Positions 9,201 through 14,448 of a stretch of 14,589 bases of DNA are shown one piece after another. Position 1 is the first letter of the stretch, and each line of letters begins with the position of its first letter. The notes under the pieces were generated by a model. The model did no database searches and was not told the origin of the DNA. It saw only the letters and a program-made list of their open reading frames with translations. Source of the stretch: an uncultured bacterium (GTDB lineage: Bacteria; Hydrogenedentota; Hydrogenedentia; Hydrogenedentales; CAILVY01); contig CALEDJ010000035.1 in assembly GCA_937951485.1 (NCBI GenBank), forward strand, positions 1 to 14,589. Reading direction: 5' to 3'. A program made the translations under genes and the position numbers.

Positions 9201-9528
9201 CCAGCAGCGCCTCGGTTTTCAGGGACTGAAGGTTTTCAATGATCTCATGCGCTTTTTCGGAATGCACTTCCGAGACAGCGAGGAGATGATCCGCTTCCTT
9301 TTCCAACGCTGTCAGGCGTTGCAAATAGTCGCCGCCATGTGGATACCTAACAGGAAAAGAATGCGCCAGGTCTTCGATGGCCCGCCGCAACGCGCGGGTG
9401 TTCACCTCGCGCAATTGCTGTGAAAAACCGAGGGGCTCCTCCGCCTGGGCGGATGACAATCCACCGTACCACGCCAGGACACTGCACAACACCGCCACGC
9501 TCAAACGAATCCGCATGAATCGCCTCAT
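6253..9528 (-). CDS. hydrazine synthase alpha-like di-heme cytochrome fused to an FGE-like (sulfatase-modifying-factor) domain
   Basis: The frame is open up to 9657, but the best start is the ATG at 9528, with GAGGA 7 bases upstream and the signal peptide MRRFMRIRLSVAVLCSVLAW ending SSAQA. This gives 1091 residues. The helical N-terminus ends EALLANPL. A PD40-type propeller follows (LPDGRIVFASTR, LFLMDADGGN), then heme motifs CVGCH at 575-579 and CVGCH at 625-629. From about residue 807 there is a formylglycine-generating-enzyme fold (FIPSGEFVMG, LPTEAQWEWACRAG, GLHDMHGNVAEWT, RVARGGSWFDR, VGFRVV). In the GGSW segment (1043-1046) the two positions that hold the catalytic copper-binding cysteines of true FGE are Asp1048 and Ala1053, so it should not make formylglycine. 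A binding or C-H oxidising role is possible. It is the tandem paralogue of the gene 20 bases downstream. The frame upstream of 9528 runs through repeats and is not coding. Confidence 0.85.
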   Translation of the reverse strand: MRRFMRIRLSVAVLCSVLAWYGGLSSAQAEEPLGFSQQLREVNTRALRRAIEDLAHSFPVRYPHGGDYLQRLTALEKEADHLLAVSEVHSEKAHEIIENLQSLKTEALLANPLIDFDRLLLIKRGEGAPGLPQNWQGNCAVAPRGYDNEIAILAPVRPDGALTTFYRPENDAFVGDVDLHFDADRMLFSMPGSHGHWQIWEIRADGTGLRQVTRGEEPDVHNYDACYLPDGRIVFASTRVFQGIPCVGGADRVANLFLMDADGGNTRQLCFDQDHNWCPTVLNNGRVLYTRWEYSDTAHYFSRILFSMNPDGTNQAEYYGSNSYWPNSTFYARPIPGHPTAVVAIVSGHHGVPRMGELVILDPAISRFESNGVVQRIPGYGEQVEAVIKDHLVDDAWPKFLHPYPLSDKYFLVSCKPAPKSLWGIYLVDVFDNMLLLQEAPGYALFEPVPFRPTPRPPVIPDRVRLDQNEATVYLVDVYQGEGMRGVPRGTIKGLRVYEFHYAYPQMGGHEHIGVEGPWDVRRILGTVPIHDDGSAYFKVPANIPIAVQPLDAKGRAVQIMRSWFVGMPGEAVSCVGCHEKQNMSPPAVPTLAIRRPPVEITPWKGPARGFSFKRDVQPVLDRHCVGCHNTEQRKDGYNLLDLTRKETNGWNNFTPSYLALHPYVRRPGPESDNYVQKPKEFFVNTSELVQMLEKGHYGVALDDDAWDRLYTWIDLNVPDHGTWGEHRPIPHNFHQRRLEMRTLYANRPEDPEFIPELPPIDTDFIQPAAPPKPRAGGVTAADWPFSAAEAVRRRQAAASAVRRTVDLGGGVVMELAFIPSGEFVMGDIDGFPDEHPIAAVRVERPFWMGVTEVTNAQYHRFNPQHDSGYIDQHHKDHTRPGYTAHAPDSPVIRVTWEEAMAFCAWLSEQTSLHCTLPTEAQWEWACRAGADTPFWYGDGDTDFSAFANLADQSISLLAVSGVDPQPIKNPSRYQDFLPKDDRFNDGAKIMTAVASYQPNPWGLHDMHGNVAEWTLSAYRPYPYVEDDGRNDPAATGRRVARGGSWFDRPHRARATFRLAYEPWQPVFNVGFRVVALVEDDTRIALGKNAP

Positions 9529-9557
9529 CTCGTAGTCCTCGTGACACCGATTATGCA

Positions 9558-9630
9558 GTGGCCGGTCTGGAGACCGGCCACAACATCTTTCTGGCTGTGG
9601 CTCGTTCAGGAGACCGGCCACAATATCTCT
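9558..9630. repeat. palindrome plus 40-base-spaced repeat upstream of the fusion cytochrome
   Basis: Positions 9558-9581 are a perfect palindrome with 11-base arms (GTGGCCGGTCT and its complement) around GG. The right half, GGAGACCGGCCACAA followed by nATCT, recurs at 9609-9630, exactly 40 bases after its copy at 9569. It lies in the 145-base gap between the cupin gene and the signal-peptide cytochrome. It could form an RNA hairpin, act as an operator, or simply be a dispersed repeat. Two copies are too few to call an array. Confidence 0.6.
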
Positions 9631-9673
9631 TGTGACAACCGAGGGCGGCTGCCACACCCATGGTCAAACGATT

Positions 9674-10345
9674 TTAAAACTTCACCTGCGGATGACTGAA
9701 ACGCAGACCTGCGCCGTCGTGATAAGTGGCGTACTCGGTGACGATCGCGCCTTCCGGGGCCTGCATCCAATGCCACTGCTCCGCGCCGGCCAGCATGCCC
9801 ACCTCGCCGGGCGTCAGTTTCTGTTCCTTGCGTGCGATGGCGCATTCACGGTGCGATTCCGGGATGCGCGCCTCCACCCCGGGGGTCGGCTCGCCTTCGC
9901 CGTAGATGTACACCCACCCATGTCGCGGCTGCCAAGCCTCCATTTTCGGTCCGGCATCGGCGGTGGCCACGTGGCGGTGTTCAGGGATCATCTGGCCGGG
10001 CAGCAGGTAGATTTCGTGCCCGAAATAGTTGTCCTGCCGGTTGTTGACCCAGAAGATGCCGGCCATGCCGACTTCCATGAACTTCCCCATCCCGAAGTCA
10101 ATCGCCCAGAACTCCTCGGTGCGCAACCTGGGGACGATGGGATAATTGAAGTACGCCATCATTTCGTAATACGCGTTTTTCGCGGCTTCGACATCGAACG
10201 TGCCGTCCGGGGTGTAGAAATCCTCATTCCGGTATTTTTTCATCGGGGTCCCCTTTTGATCGGCGGCTTTGGCGGCGCCTGCGGCCAGCGTGCCCGCCGT
10301 TGCCGCAACCACGCCGCCCAGCACTGTGCGTCGGCTGATTTCCAT
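9674..10345 (-). CDS. Tat-signal cupin, D-lyxose isomerase-like
   Basis: The protein has 223 residues. The N-terminus has the twin-arginine motif SRRTVLGG, a hydrophobic stretch and AKA at 25-27, consistent with Tat export or retention in the membrane. The body is a cupin with candidate metal ligands His123, His125 and Glu136 (PEHRHVATAD, KMEAW) plus His192 (QWHW). The segment DFGMGKFMEVGMAGIFWVNN (about 83-102) closely resembles the DFGLGRFEQVG block I recall from enterobacterial D-lyxose isomerases, which interconvert D-lyxose and D-xylulose. AAGGAG lies 9 bases before the ATG at 10345. A second ATG (Met35, position 10243) has AAGGGG 6 bases upstream and would give a protein without the Tat signal. 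It starts 25 bases after the aldolase gene, so it is in the same operon. Isomerase activity is likely; the substrate is inferred. Confidence 0.72.
   Translation of the reverse strand: MEISRRTVLGGVVAATAGTLAAGAAKAADQKGTPMKKYRNEDFYTPDGTFDVEAAKNAYYEMMAYFNYPIVPRLRTEEFWAIDFGMGKFMEVGMAGIFWVNNRQDNYFGHEIYLLPGQMIPEHRHVATADAGPKMEAWQPRHGWVYIYGEGEPTPGVEARIPESHRECAIARKEQKLTPGEVGMLAGAEQWHWMQAPEGAIVTEYATYHDGAGLRFSHPQVKF
10243..10255 (-). promoter_or_regulatory. internal ribosome binding site and alternative start of the cupin gene
   Basis: On the minus strand AAGGGG (10255-10250) lies 6 bases before an in-frame ATG (10243-10241). Initiation here would skip the 34-residue twin-arginine leader and yield a 189-residue cytoplasmic cupin. 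The upstream start at 10345 also has a good AAGGAG. Both starts are credible, so either the true start is uncertain or two forms are made. Confidence 0.4.
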
Positions 10346-10370
10346 GGCGATATGCTCCTTTTTTCGGGAA

Positions 10371-11255
10371 TTATTTTCCTTTCAAGTCGTTATACATTTC
10401 AAAAGCCTTCTCAGGCTTCTCCAGTTGATGCACAACCGCACTGACGGCCTGCGCCATCGCGGGGGGATTCTCGGCGGCAAAGATGTTGCGGCCCATGTCC
10501 ACGCCCAGTGCGCCCTGGTCCACCGCCTTATAGGCCATCTTCAGGGCGTCCAGTTCGGGCACTTTCTTGCCGCCCGCGATGACCACCGGCACCGGACAGC
10601 CCGCCACCACTTCCTCGAAACCCGGCTCGCAGTAGTAGGTCTTGACGAAATGGACGCCCAGTTCCGCGATGACGCGGCAGGCAAGGCCGAGATACCGCGC
10701 ATCGCGCACCATCTCCTTTCCCACCGCCGTGACGCCGAGTGTGGGCAGCCCGAAACGGGCGCCTTCGTTGATGAGGTGCGAGAGGTTTTCCAGGGTCTCT
10801 TTTTCATAGGGCGCGCCGATACACGCCTGCGCCGTGACCGCCGCCGCGTTCAGCGCCAGCGCTTCCTCTATTGAGACGCCGATGACTTCGTTGCTCAGGT
10901 CCCTCAACACCGTCGCGCCCGTGCTGCATCGCATCACGACCGGCTTGTGCACTTCCGGGCTGATACAGGCGCGGAGCGCGCCGCGCGTGCACATCAGGCA
11001 GTCCACATGCGGGATCAGCGGCGGCACAACGAGGTCTATCCGCTCCAGACCCGTGGTCGGCCCCATGATGTACCCGTGGTCGAAGGCCAGCATGACCGTC
11101 CGCCCGGATTTCGGATTGAAAATCCGCGAGAGACGGTTCTTCATGCCCCAATAGAGGTGCGCCGACCCCTTCAGGTAGAAGCCCGGCGTTTCCTGCGGGA
11201 TGCCGATGCCAAAGTCTTTTTTCCCTTCGTCTTTAGTTTTTTCTGCGTCAGGCAT
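10371..11255 (-). CDS. LsrF-like class I aldolase / phospho-ketose thiolase
   Basis: The ATG at 11255 (AAGGA 10 bases upstream) gives 294 residues; a TTG at 11264 is possible but too close to the AAGGA. The sequence follows E. coli LsrF closely: FYLKGSAHLYWGMKNRLSRI, VMLAFDHGY, GPTTGLERID, LMCTRGALR, VIAGGKK and GVDMGRNIF. Lys205 in FVKTYY matches the catalytic Lys203 of LsrF, and Asp59 in FDHGY is also conserved. LsrF itself is a thiolase acting on the phosphorylated breakdown product of autoinducer-2 and yields DHAP and acetyl-CoA. Related class I aldolases cleave other phospho-ketoses. No lsrG, lsrK or lsr transporter gene is present here, so an AI-2 role is unproven. Its start overlaps the end of dhaL by 8 bases (11248-11255), implying translational coupling. 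Confidence 0.88.
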   Translation of the reverse strand: MPDAEKTKDEGKKDFGIGIPQETPGFYLKGSAHLYWGMKNRLSRIFNPKSGRTVMLAFDHGYIMGPTTGLERIDLVVPPLIPHVDCLMCTRGALRACISPEVHKPVVMRCSTGATVLRDLSNEVIGVSIEEALALNAAAVTAQACIGAPYEKETLENLSHLINEGARFGLPTLGVTAVGKEMVRDARYLGLACRVIAELGVHFVKTYYCEPGFEEVVAGCPVPVVIAGGKKVPELDALKMAYKAVDQGALGVDMGRNIFAAENPPAMAQAVSAVVHQLEKPEKAFEMYNDLKGK

Positions 11256-11892
11256 GTGCGTCAATTCCTTTCTTGAAACCCTTGAAGATCAGGGACACCG
11301 ATGTGGCGCCCGGATCCTGATTCCCAATACTTTTTTCCTTCAAATTCCGGGCGCGCCCGAACCTCGCCTGCATGGCGGCGGTTGCAGCGGCGCCTTCGGC
11401 GGCGGCGGCCGCCGCGCGCTGGAGCAGCGCCTGTATGTCTCCGCCCCGCTCCGCCGCCGCATGCATTGCCTCCACGGCGGGCAACAGCGCATCCATCATC
11501 GTCTTATCGCCGGGACGCGCCTTGGTCTGTTCCTGAACGCCCTTGAGTCCGGCTGCGAACAGCGAGGCCACACCGCGCGCGTCCAACGCGTCGCGGTCGC
11601 CGACCGCTTCGGCCATGGCAAGGAAGAACGCGCCCAGGAGCGGTCCGGTCGCCCCGCCGTCCACGCCGAGAATCGCCCAGCCCACATCATGGAGCAGCGT
11701 TTTCAGTTCCGGCGTGGATGCCGCGGCAATCACCTTTTCCATATTGGACATCGCGCGCAGCATGGTGGTTCCATGATCGCCATCGCCGCCCGCGGAATCG
11801 AGTTTCGACAGCATCTCGTGCTGCGCGCGAACCGCCTCCGCCGCGCTGCGCAGCATCCGCACCATATCGTCGTATCCAATGCTTTCCATCAT
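11248..11892 (-). CDS. dhaL: DhaL-type subunit of a dihydroxyacetone/ketose kinase
   Basis: The protein has 214 residues from the ATG at 11892; a second ATG follows directly at 11889. GAGAAG about 8 bases upstream is a weak ribosome site. It is a DAK2/DhaL all-helical domain. LDSAGGDGDHG places Asp32, Asp37 and Asp39 at the positions that hold the two magnesium ions and nucleotide in E. coli DhaL. Further family motifs are GATGPLLGAFF, ARPGDKTMMDAL (128-134) and the C-terminal GNQDPGA. It supplies the phosphate-donor half of the kinase. In PTS-type systems DhaL keeps its ADP and is recharged by DhaM; no dhaM is in the window, so the subunit may use ATP directly or rely on a DhaM encoded elsewhere. 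The substrate could be dihydroxyacetone or a larger ketose such as erythrulose. Confidence 0.9.
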   Translation of the reverse strand: MMESIGYDDMVRMLRSAAEAVRAQHEMLSKLDSAGGDGDHGTTMLRAMSNMEKVIAAASTPELKTLLHDVGWAILGVDGGATGPLLGAFFLAMAEAVGDRDALDARGVASLFAAGLKGVQEQTKARPGDKTMMDALLPAVEAMHAAAERGGDIQALLQRAAAAAAEGAAATAAMQARFGRARNLKEKSIGNQDPGATSVSLIFKGFKKGIDAHA

Positions 11893-12196
11893 ACGGCGCA
11901 CTTCTCTGAAAATACTACAATGCCTGATGCACAATTTCCTGCATGGTCGCAGCATGAATCAAGTGTTGTTGTCTTTTTCGTACATCCCCCGGCGCTTCGC
12001 GCCACCCCCTTCAAAGGGGGACGTATTCGGCATGTTTCAGGTTGATCTATCTGTTCCCGGAAAATGAGCGTAACTGCCATATTATTCACTACCGAAAACG
12101 CACGAAAAGGAATCCCCCTTTGAAGGGGGTGGCGCGAAGCGCCGGGGGATGTTTTCCTGTGACATCTTTGCATTTTGGCAAAGGTTGTATTCATCG
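11893..12196. other. intergenic gap between dhaK and dhaL
   Basis: These 304 bases interrupt an otherwise tight operon and contain the inverted repeat described separately. The remaining flanks (11893-11981 and 12153-12196) are less GC-rich than the genes. I find no convincing -35/-10 pair for a separate dhaL promoter. The only long minus-strand frame crossing it (12194 to 11889) is translated repeat and is not a gene. Confidence 0.5.
11982..12152. repeat. perfect 40-base inverted repeat flanking 91 bases (REP/MITE-like element)
   Basis: The left arm (11982-12021) and right arm (12113-12152) are exact reverse complements over all 40 bases, and the match ends abruptly on both sides. Each arm also folds by itself into two hairpins: GGCGC TTC GCGCC and CCCCC TTCAAA GGGGG. 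The 91-base centre encodes nothing I recognise. The pattern matches paired REP elements (BIME-like) or a small non-autonomous transposable element. In the dhaK-dhaL transcript the arms could pair into a 40-base stem that hinders read-through or stabilises upstream mRNA. I see no obvious target-site duplication. Confidence 0.85.
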
Positions 12197-13198
12197 CTAA
12201 GAAACCGTCAACGCCGGGGTGTTACAGGGGGCGTCCCAAAGCGCTTTCAGTTCATCGTCCAACCGCGCCAGGCACATCTGGAATCCACCCATTTCCTGGA
12301 CAGTCAAATATTCGCCCACCAGGCTCCGCGCCAGCGCAATGCCTTTTTCGTCAAGCAGTTGCCTGACGCGCCGCAACACGATGTACAGTTCCATGAGCGT
12401 GGTCGCGCCGACGCCGTTCAGCATCACGAGCACTTCTTCGCCCGCCTTGACATTCAGGTCGTCAAGCAGCGCCGTGAGCATGATCTCGGCGGTCTCGTCC
12501 GCGCTTTTCAGGGGTTGCGTACCGCCGCCCGCCTCGCCGTGCTGTCCCATGCCCACCACCATCACATCTTCAGGGATTTCCGCGATGACATCGCCCGTGC
12601 CGGGATGCGTCGCACCGCTAACAGCAACGGCCAGGGTCGCCATGTTCCGCTCCATGCGCTCGGCGATGGCGAGGCATTCGTCCAGAGTTCGGCCCGCTTC
12701 GGCGGCGGCTCCGGCCACCTTGATCACCGGCAGACATCCCACCAGCCCGCGCCGTTCTTCCGGATTGTCGCGCGGCCCGCCGGAAATGTCCTCGTGCGTC
12801 AACACCTGCTTGACGTTGAGTCCTTCCTTCCTCGCAAGGTCCATCGCCATCCTGGCCGACATGACATCGCCCGCGTGATTCAAGACCACAAAAAGCACGC
12901 CCGCTTCGCGATTGGCCAGACGCAGCGCTTCGAGCACCCGCGGCGGCCCCGGAGCGGCGAAAATTTCTCCGGGCACACTGATGTCCAGCATGCCCGCGCC
13001 TACAAAGCCGCTCAGCGCGGGTTCGTGACCGCTGCCGCCCAAGGTCACCAACGCGACCTTGTCCGACGGTTTCGGCGCGGCGCGCACCACAAGGTTGTTT
13101 CCTGTGAGCGCCACCTTCGCTTGATGCGCCAACGCAAAACCCTCCAGCAGTTCCGGCACCAAATCATCAGGATTGTTGATAAACTTCTTCATCCGCAT
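12197..13198 (-). CDS. dhaK: DhaK-type substrate-binding subunit of a dihydroxyacetone/ketose kinase
   Basis: The protein has 333 residues, the usual length for DhaK. Motifs in order are KKFINNPDDLVPE, VTLGGSGHEPALSGFVG with His58, NHAGD with Asp111, and GMGQHGEAG with His220. These match E. coli His56, Asp109 and His218; the last forms the covalent hemiaminal with the ketone substrate. The GAGAGGG sequence sits 10 bases before the ATG. It is cytoplasmic and partners the DhaL subunit encoded downstream. The adjoining isomerase-like cupin and aldolase point to a ketose longer than dihydroxyacetone (erythrulose and similar ketoses are used by some relatives), but this is inference. It starts 33 bases after the VOC gene. 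Confidence 0.92.
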   Translation of the reverse strand: MRMKKFINNPDDLVPELLEGFALAHQAKVALTGNNLVVRAAPKPSDKVALVTLGGSGHEPALSGFVGAGMLDISVPGEIFAAPGPPRVLEALRLANREAGVLFVVLNHAGDVMSARMAMDLARKEGLNVKQVLTHEDISGGPRDNPEERRGLVGCLPVIKVAGAAAEAGRTLDECLAIAERMERNMATLAVAVSGATHPGTGDVIAEIPEDVMVVGMGQHGEAGGGTQPLKSADETAEIMLTALLDDLNVKAGEEVLVMLNGVGATTLMELYIVLRRVRQLLDEKGIALARSLVGEYLTVQEMGGFQMCLARLDDELKALWDAPCNTPALTVS

Positions 13199-13231
13199 TG
13201 TCTTCGTTCCCTCTCCGTCCGAAGACGGTCC

Positions 13232-13549
13232 TTATCGTCTTTCCATCAGTTCAATGACGGCGTCGCCGTCCTTGATGAACGCGCAGCGCAACGTTTCGGT
13301 GGCGTCGAACGGCGGCACGATGACATTGTGCCCTTCCAGCGCTTCATCGAGCGAGGGCACGATGAACGCCGCGTGCGGATGCCTGCACACATCCGCCGCC
13401 ATCGGGCTGTCCGCCTCGAAACGCAGAAACTCCACCCGGTAGGGATGCGCTTCCGGATCGGTAACAAACACCTTCGCTCCTTCGATGTAGTTTTCGTTGG
13501 CGTGCCGCTCTGCCGTGGGCACGCCGAAGTGATGGAATTCCGCTGCCAT
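13232..13549 (-). CDS. small VOC/glyoxalase-superfamily protein
   Basis: The protein has 105 residues from the ATG at 13549, which has AAGGAG 10 bases upstream. The frame is open to 13621, but that extension has no ribosome site. It begins AAEFHHFGVPT and ends AVIELME, the usual first and last strands of a vicinal-oxygen-chelate domain. Candidate metal ligands are His6 or His7, His59 (HPHAAFIV) and Glu100. One VOC domain of this size would act as a homodimer. Such proteins isomerise, epimerise or cleave small carbonyl compounds and often accompany sugar catabolism. As first gene of the run it may handle a sugar-derived carbonyl or a methylglyoxal-type by-product. The precise reaction is unknown. 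Confidence 0.78.
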   Translation of the reverse strand: MAAEFHHFGVPTAERHANENYIEGAKVFVTDPEAHPYRVEFLRFEADSPMAADVCRHPHAAFIVPSLDEALEGHNVIVPPFDATETLRCAFIKDGDAVIELMERR

Positions 13550-13654
13550 GAGTTGCCTGCTCCTTGTGGTTGCGTTGAATCCCCGCGGACAGCCCCATTC
13601 CCGCCCGCACCAGCGACTCAACAGGTCTCCGTCGCCTCTTATTTCCCCAAGTAT

Positions 13655-13660
13655 ATAATA
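13655..13660 (-). promoter_or_regulatory. possible -10 element for the leftward sugar operon
   Basis: On the minus strand TATTAT lies in an AT-rich patch (13641-13680) about 105 bases upstream of the VOC start. No good -35 is found at 16-18 bases. The AT-rich context between divergent units is the main support. Confidence 0.25.
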
Positions 13661-13790
13661 AAAACGCCGGAGAATCTAATTGCGGCAATCAGTTGTTGAA
13701 TCCAGTGCCCATCGTATGCTAGGCTTTCGCCATACCACCTGAAACCTGAAGGTGTAATCACGATTCAGAGAACGAATTCACCGTTTTGAG

Positions 13791-13799
13791 TGTTATATT
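13791..13799 (+). promoter_or_regulatory. candidate extended -10 promoter for the tRNA-tuf operon
   Basis: TGTTATATT provides the TGn extension and a 5/6 match to TATAAT. No clear -35 lies 17 bases upstream, which extended -10 promoters can tolerate. Transcription would begin near 13806, about 100 bases before the first tRNA. Confidence 0.4.
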
Positions 13800-13838
13800 G
13801 TTCTCGGACGGATGCGCTGTCAGCGAAACAGGAAACCA

Positions 13839-13875
13839 GTGGCGCGCGCAAGGCGCCACAGCGCCACGAAGGCGC
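13839..13875 (+). other. two consecutive hairpins in the tRNA operon leader
   Basis: GTGGCGC (13839-13845) pairs with GCGCCAC (13853-13859). GCGCC (13861-13865) pairs with GGCGC (13871-13875) around ACGAA. No U-tract follows, so this is not a standard terminator. It may be a processing or regulatory structure, or REP-like sequence. Confidence 0.4.
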
Positions 13876-13909
13876 AATGGATTCCCTGAAAAAGTGACGA
13901 GAAACCACC

Positions 13910-13985
13910 GCTGGCGTAGCTCAGTCGGTAGAGCAGCTGACTTGTAATCAGCAGGTCGGGGGTTCGACTCCCTTCGCCAGCTCCA
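13910..13985 (+). tRNA. tRNA-Thr(TGT)
   Basis: The acceptor stem GCTGGCG pairs with CGCCAGC. The D arm is TAGCTCAGTCGGTAGAGC. The anticodon stem GCTGA/TCAGC encloses CTTGTAA, giving anticodon TGT. The T arm holds GGTTCGACTCC. Discriminator T is at 13982 and CCA is encoded at 13983-13985. It is first in the Thr-Tyr-Gly-Thr-tuf unit, matching E. coli thrU. Confidence 0.97.
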
Positions 13986-14002
13986 AAGTTGAAATCCGTG
14001 CA

Positions 14003-14011
14003 TGATATAAT
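14003..14011 (+). promoter_or_regulatory. candidate internal extended -10 promoter
   Basis: TGATATAAT combines the TGn extension with a perfect TATAAT (14006-14011) in the spacer between the first tRNA-Thr and tRNA-Tyr. Transcription would start near 14018, a few bases before the mature tRNA-Tyr end at 14024. No -35 is present at normal spacing. Confidence 0.35.
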
Positions 14012-14023
14012 GTGGCGACCTTG

Positions 14024-14109
14024 GGTGGGTTGCCCGAGTGGCTAAAGGGGACGGGCTGTAAACCCGTTGGCTTGCGCCTACCGTGGTTCGAATCCACGAC
14101 CCACCACCA
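14024..14109 (+). tRNA. tRNA-Tyr(GTA)
   Basis: The acceptor stem GGTGGGT pairs with ACCCACC. The anticodon stem ACGGG/CCCGT encloses CTGTAAA, giving anticodon GTA. A long variable arm (TGGC TTGC GCCTA) marks it as class II, as expected for bacterial tRNA-Tyr. The T arm is CGTGGTTCGAATCCACG. Discriminator A is at 14106 and CCA is encoded at 14107-14109. Confidence 0.97.
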
Positions 14110-14121
14110 TAGATAATAGTG

Positions 14122-14175
14122 TATTCCCTTGTCGGACGGCGGCCCCGGATTCTGGCGTGCCGCCGTGTGGGAATA
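14122..14175 (+). other. long spacer hairpin between tRNA-Tyr and tRNA-Gly
   Basis: TATTCCC (14122-14128) pairs with GGGAATA (14169-14175). Inside it, ACGGCGGC (14136-14143) pairs with GCCGCCGT (14159-14166). The two stems stack with small internal loops. No U-tract follows. It may guide processing of the tRNA-tuf precursor. Confidence 0.5.
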
Positions 14176-14182
14176 TTGCAGA

Positions 14183-14258
<76 letters not shown>

Positions 14259-14267
14259 GATATACCG

Positions 14268-14343
<76 letters not shown>

Positions 14344-14418
14344 TTCGAGACGTTTTGCGCGCTCCCAAGCGGGCGCGTCAACGATGAGCATAGATAATGA
14401 ACCGCTGGGGATATGGAG

Positions 14419-14437
14419 CGCGCGCGGCGCGCGGAGG
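14419..14437 (+). promoter_or_regulatory. tuf ribosome binding site abutted by a GC hairpin
   Basis: The Shine-Dalgarno GGAGG (14433-14437) lies 11 bases before the EF-Tu ATG. Just upstream, CGCGCG (14419-14424) can pair with CGCGCG (14428-14433) around CGG, a six-base GC stem whose last base is the first G of the Shine-Dalgarno. Folding could limit ribosome access. Confidence 0.45.
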
Positions 14438-14448
14438 AGAGCAAAGCA

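Noticed and set aside
7324-9423. 699-codon plus-strand ORF, and similar long ones at 261-1424, 1795-2502, 3533-4555, 4628-5971 and 12149-13699
   Set aside because: They are opposite-strand shadows of clearly recognisable minus-strand genes in GC-rich DNA. Their products are low-complexity and lack family motifs.
3623-9528. Calling the two alpha-like genes hzsA (true hydrazine synthase)
   Set aside because: The recalled heme-ligand tyrosine is absent in both, no other anammox gene is present, and this family is widespread outside anammox bacteria.
9558-9630. CRISPR array
   Set aside because: Only two partial repeat copies, the first being half of a palindrome, and no cas genes.
9529-9657. 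N-terminal extension of the fusion cytochrome to 9657
   Set aside because: The extension runs through the palindrome and repeat and places 43 extra residues before a textbook signal peptide. The ATG at 9528 has its own GAGGA site.
11889-12194. 101-codon minus-strand ORF between dhaK and dhaL
   Set aside because: It translates both arms of the inverted repeat (PGASRHPLQRG and PPLKGVARSAGG) and has no family resemblance or good ribosome site.
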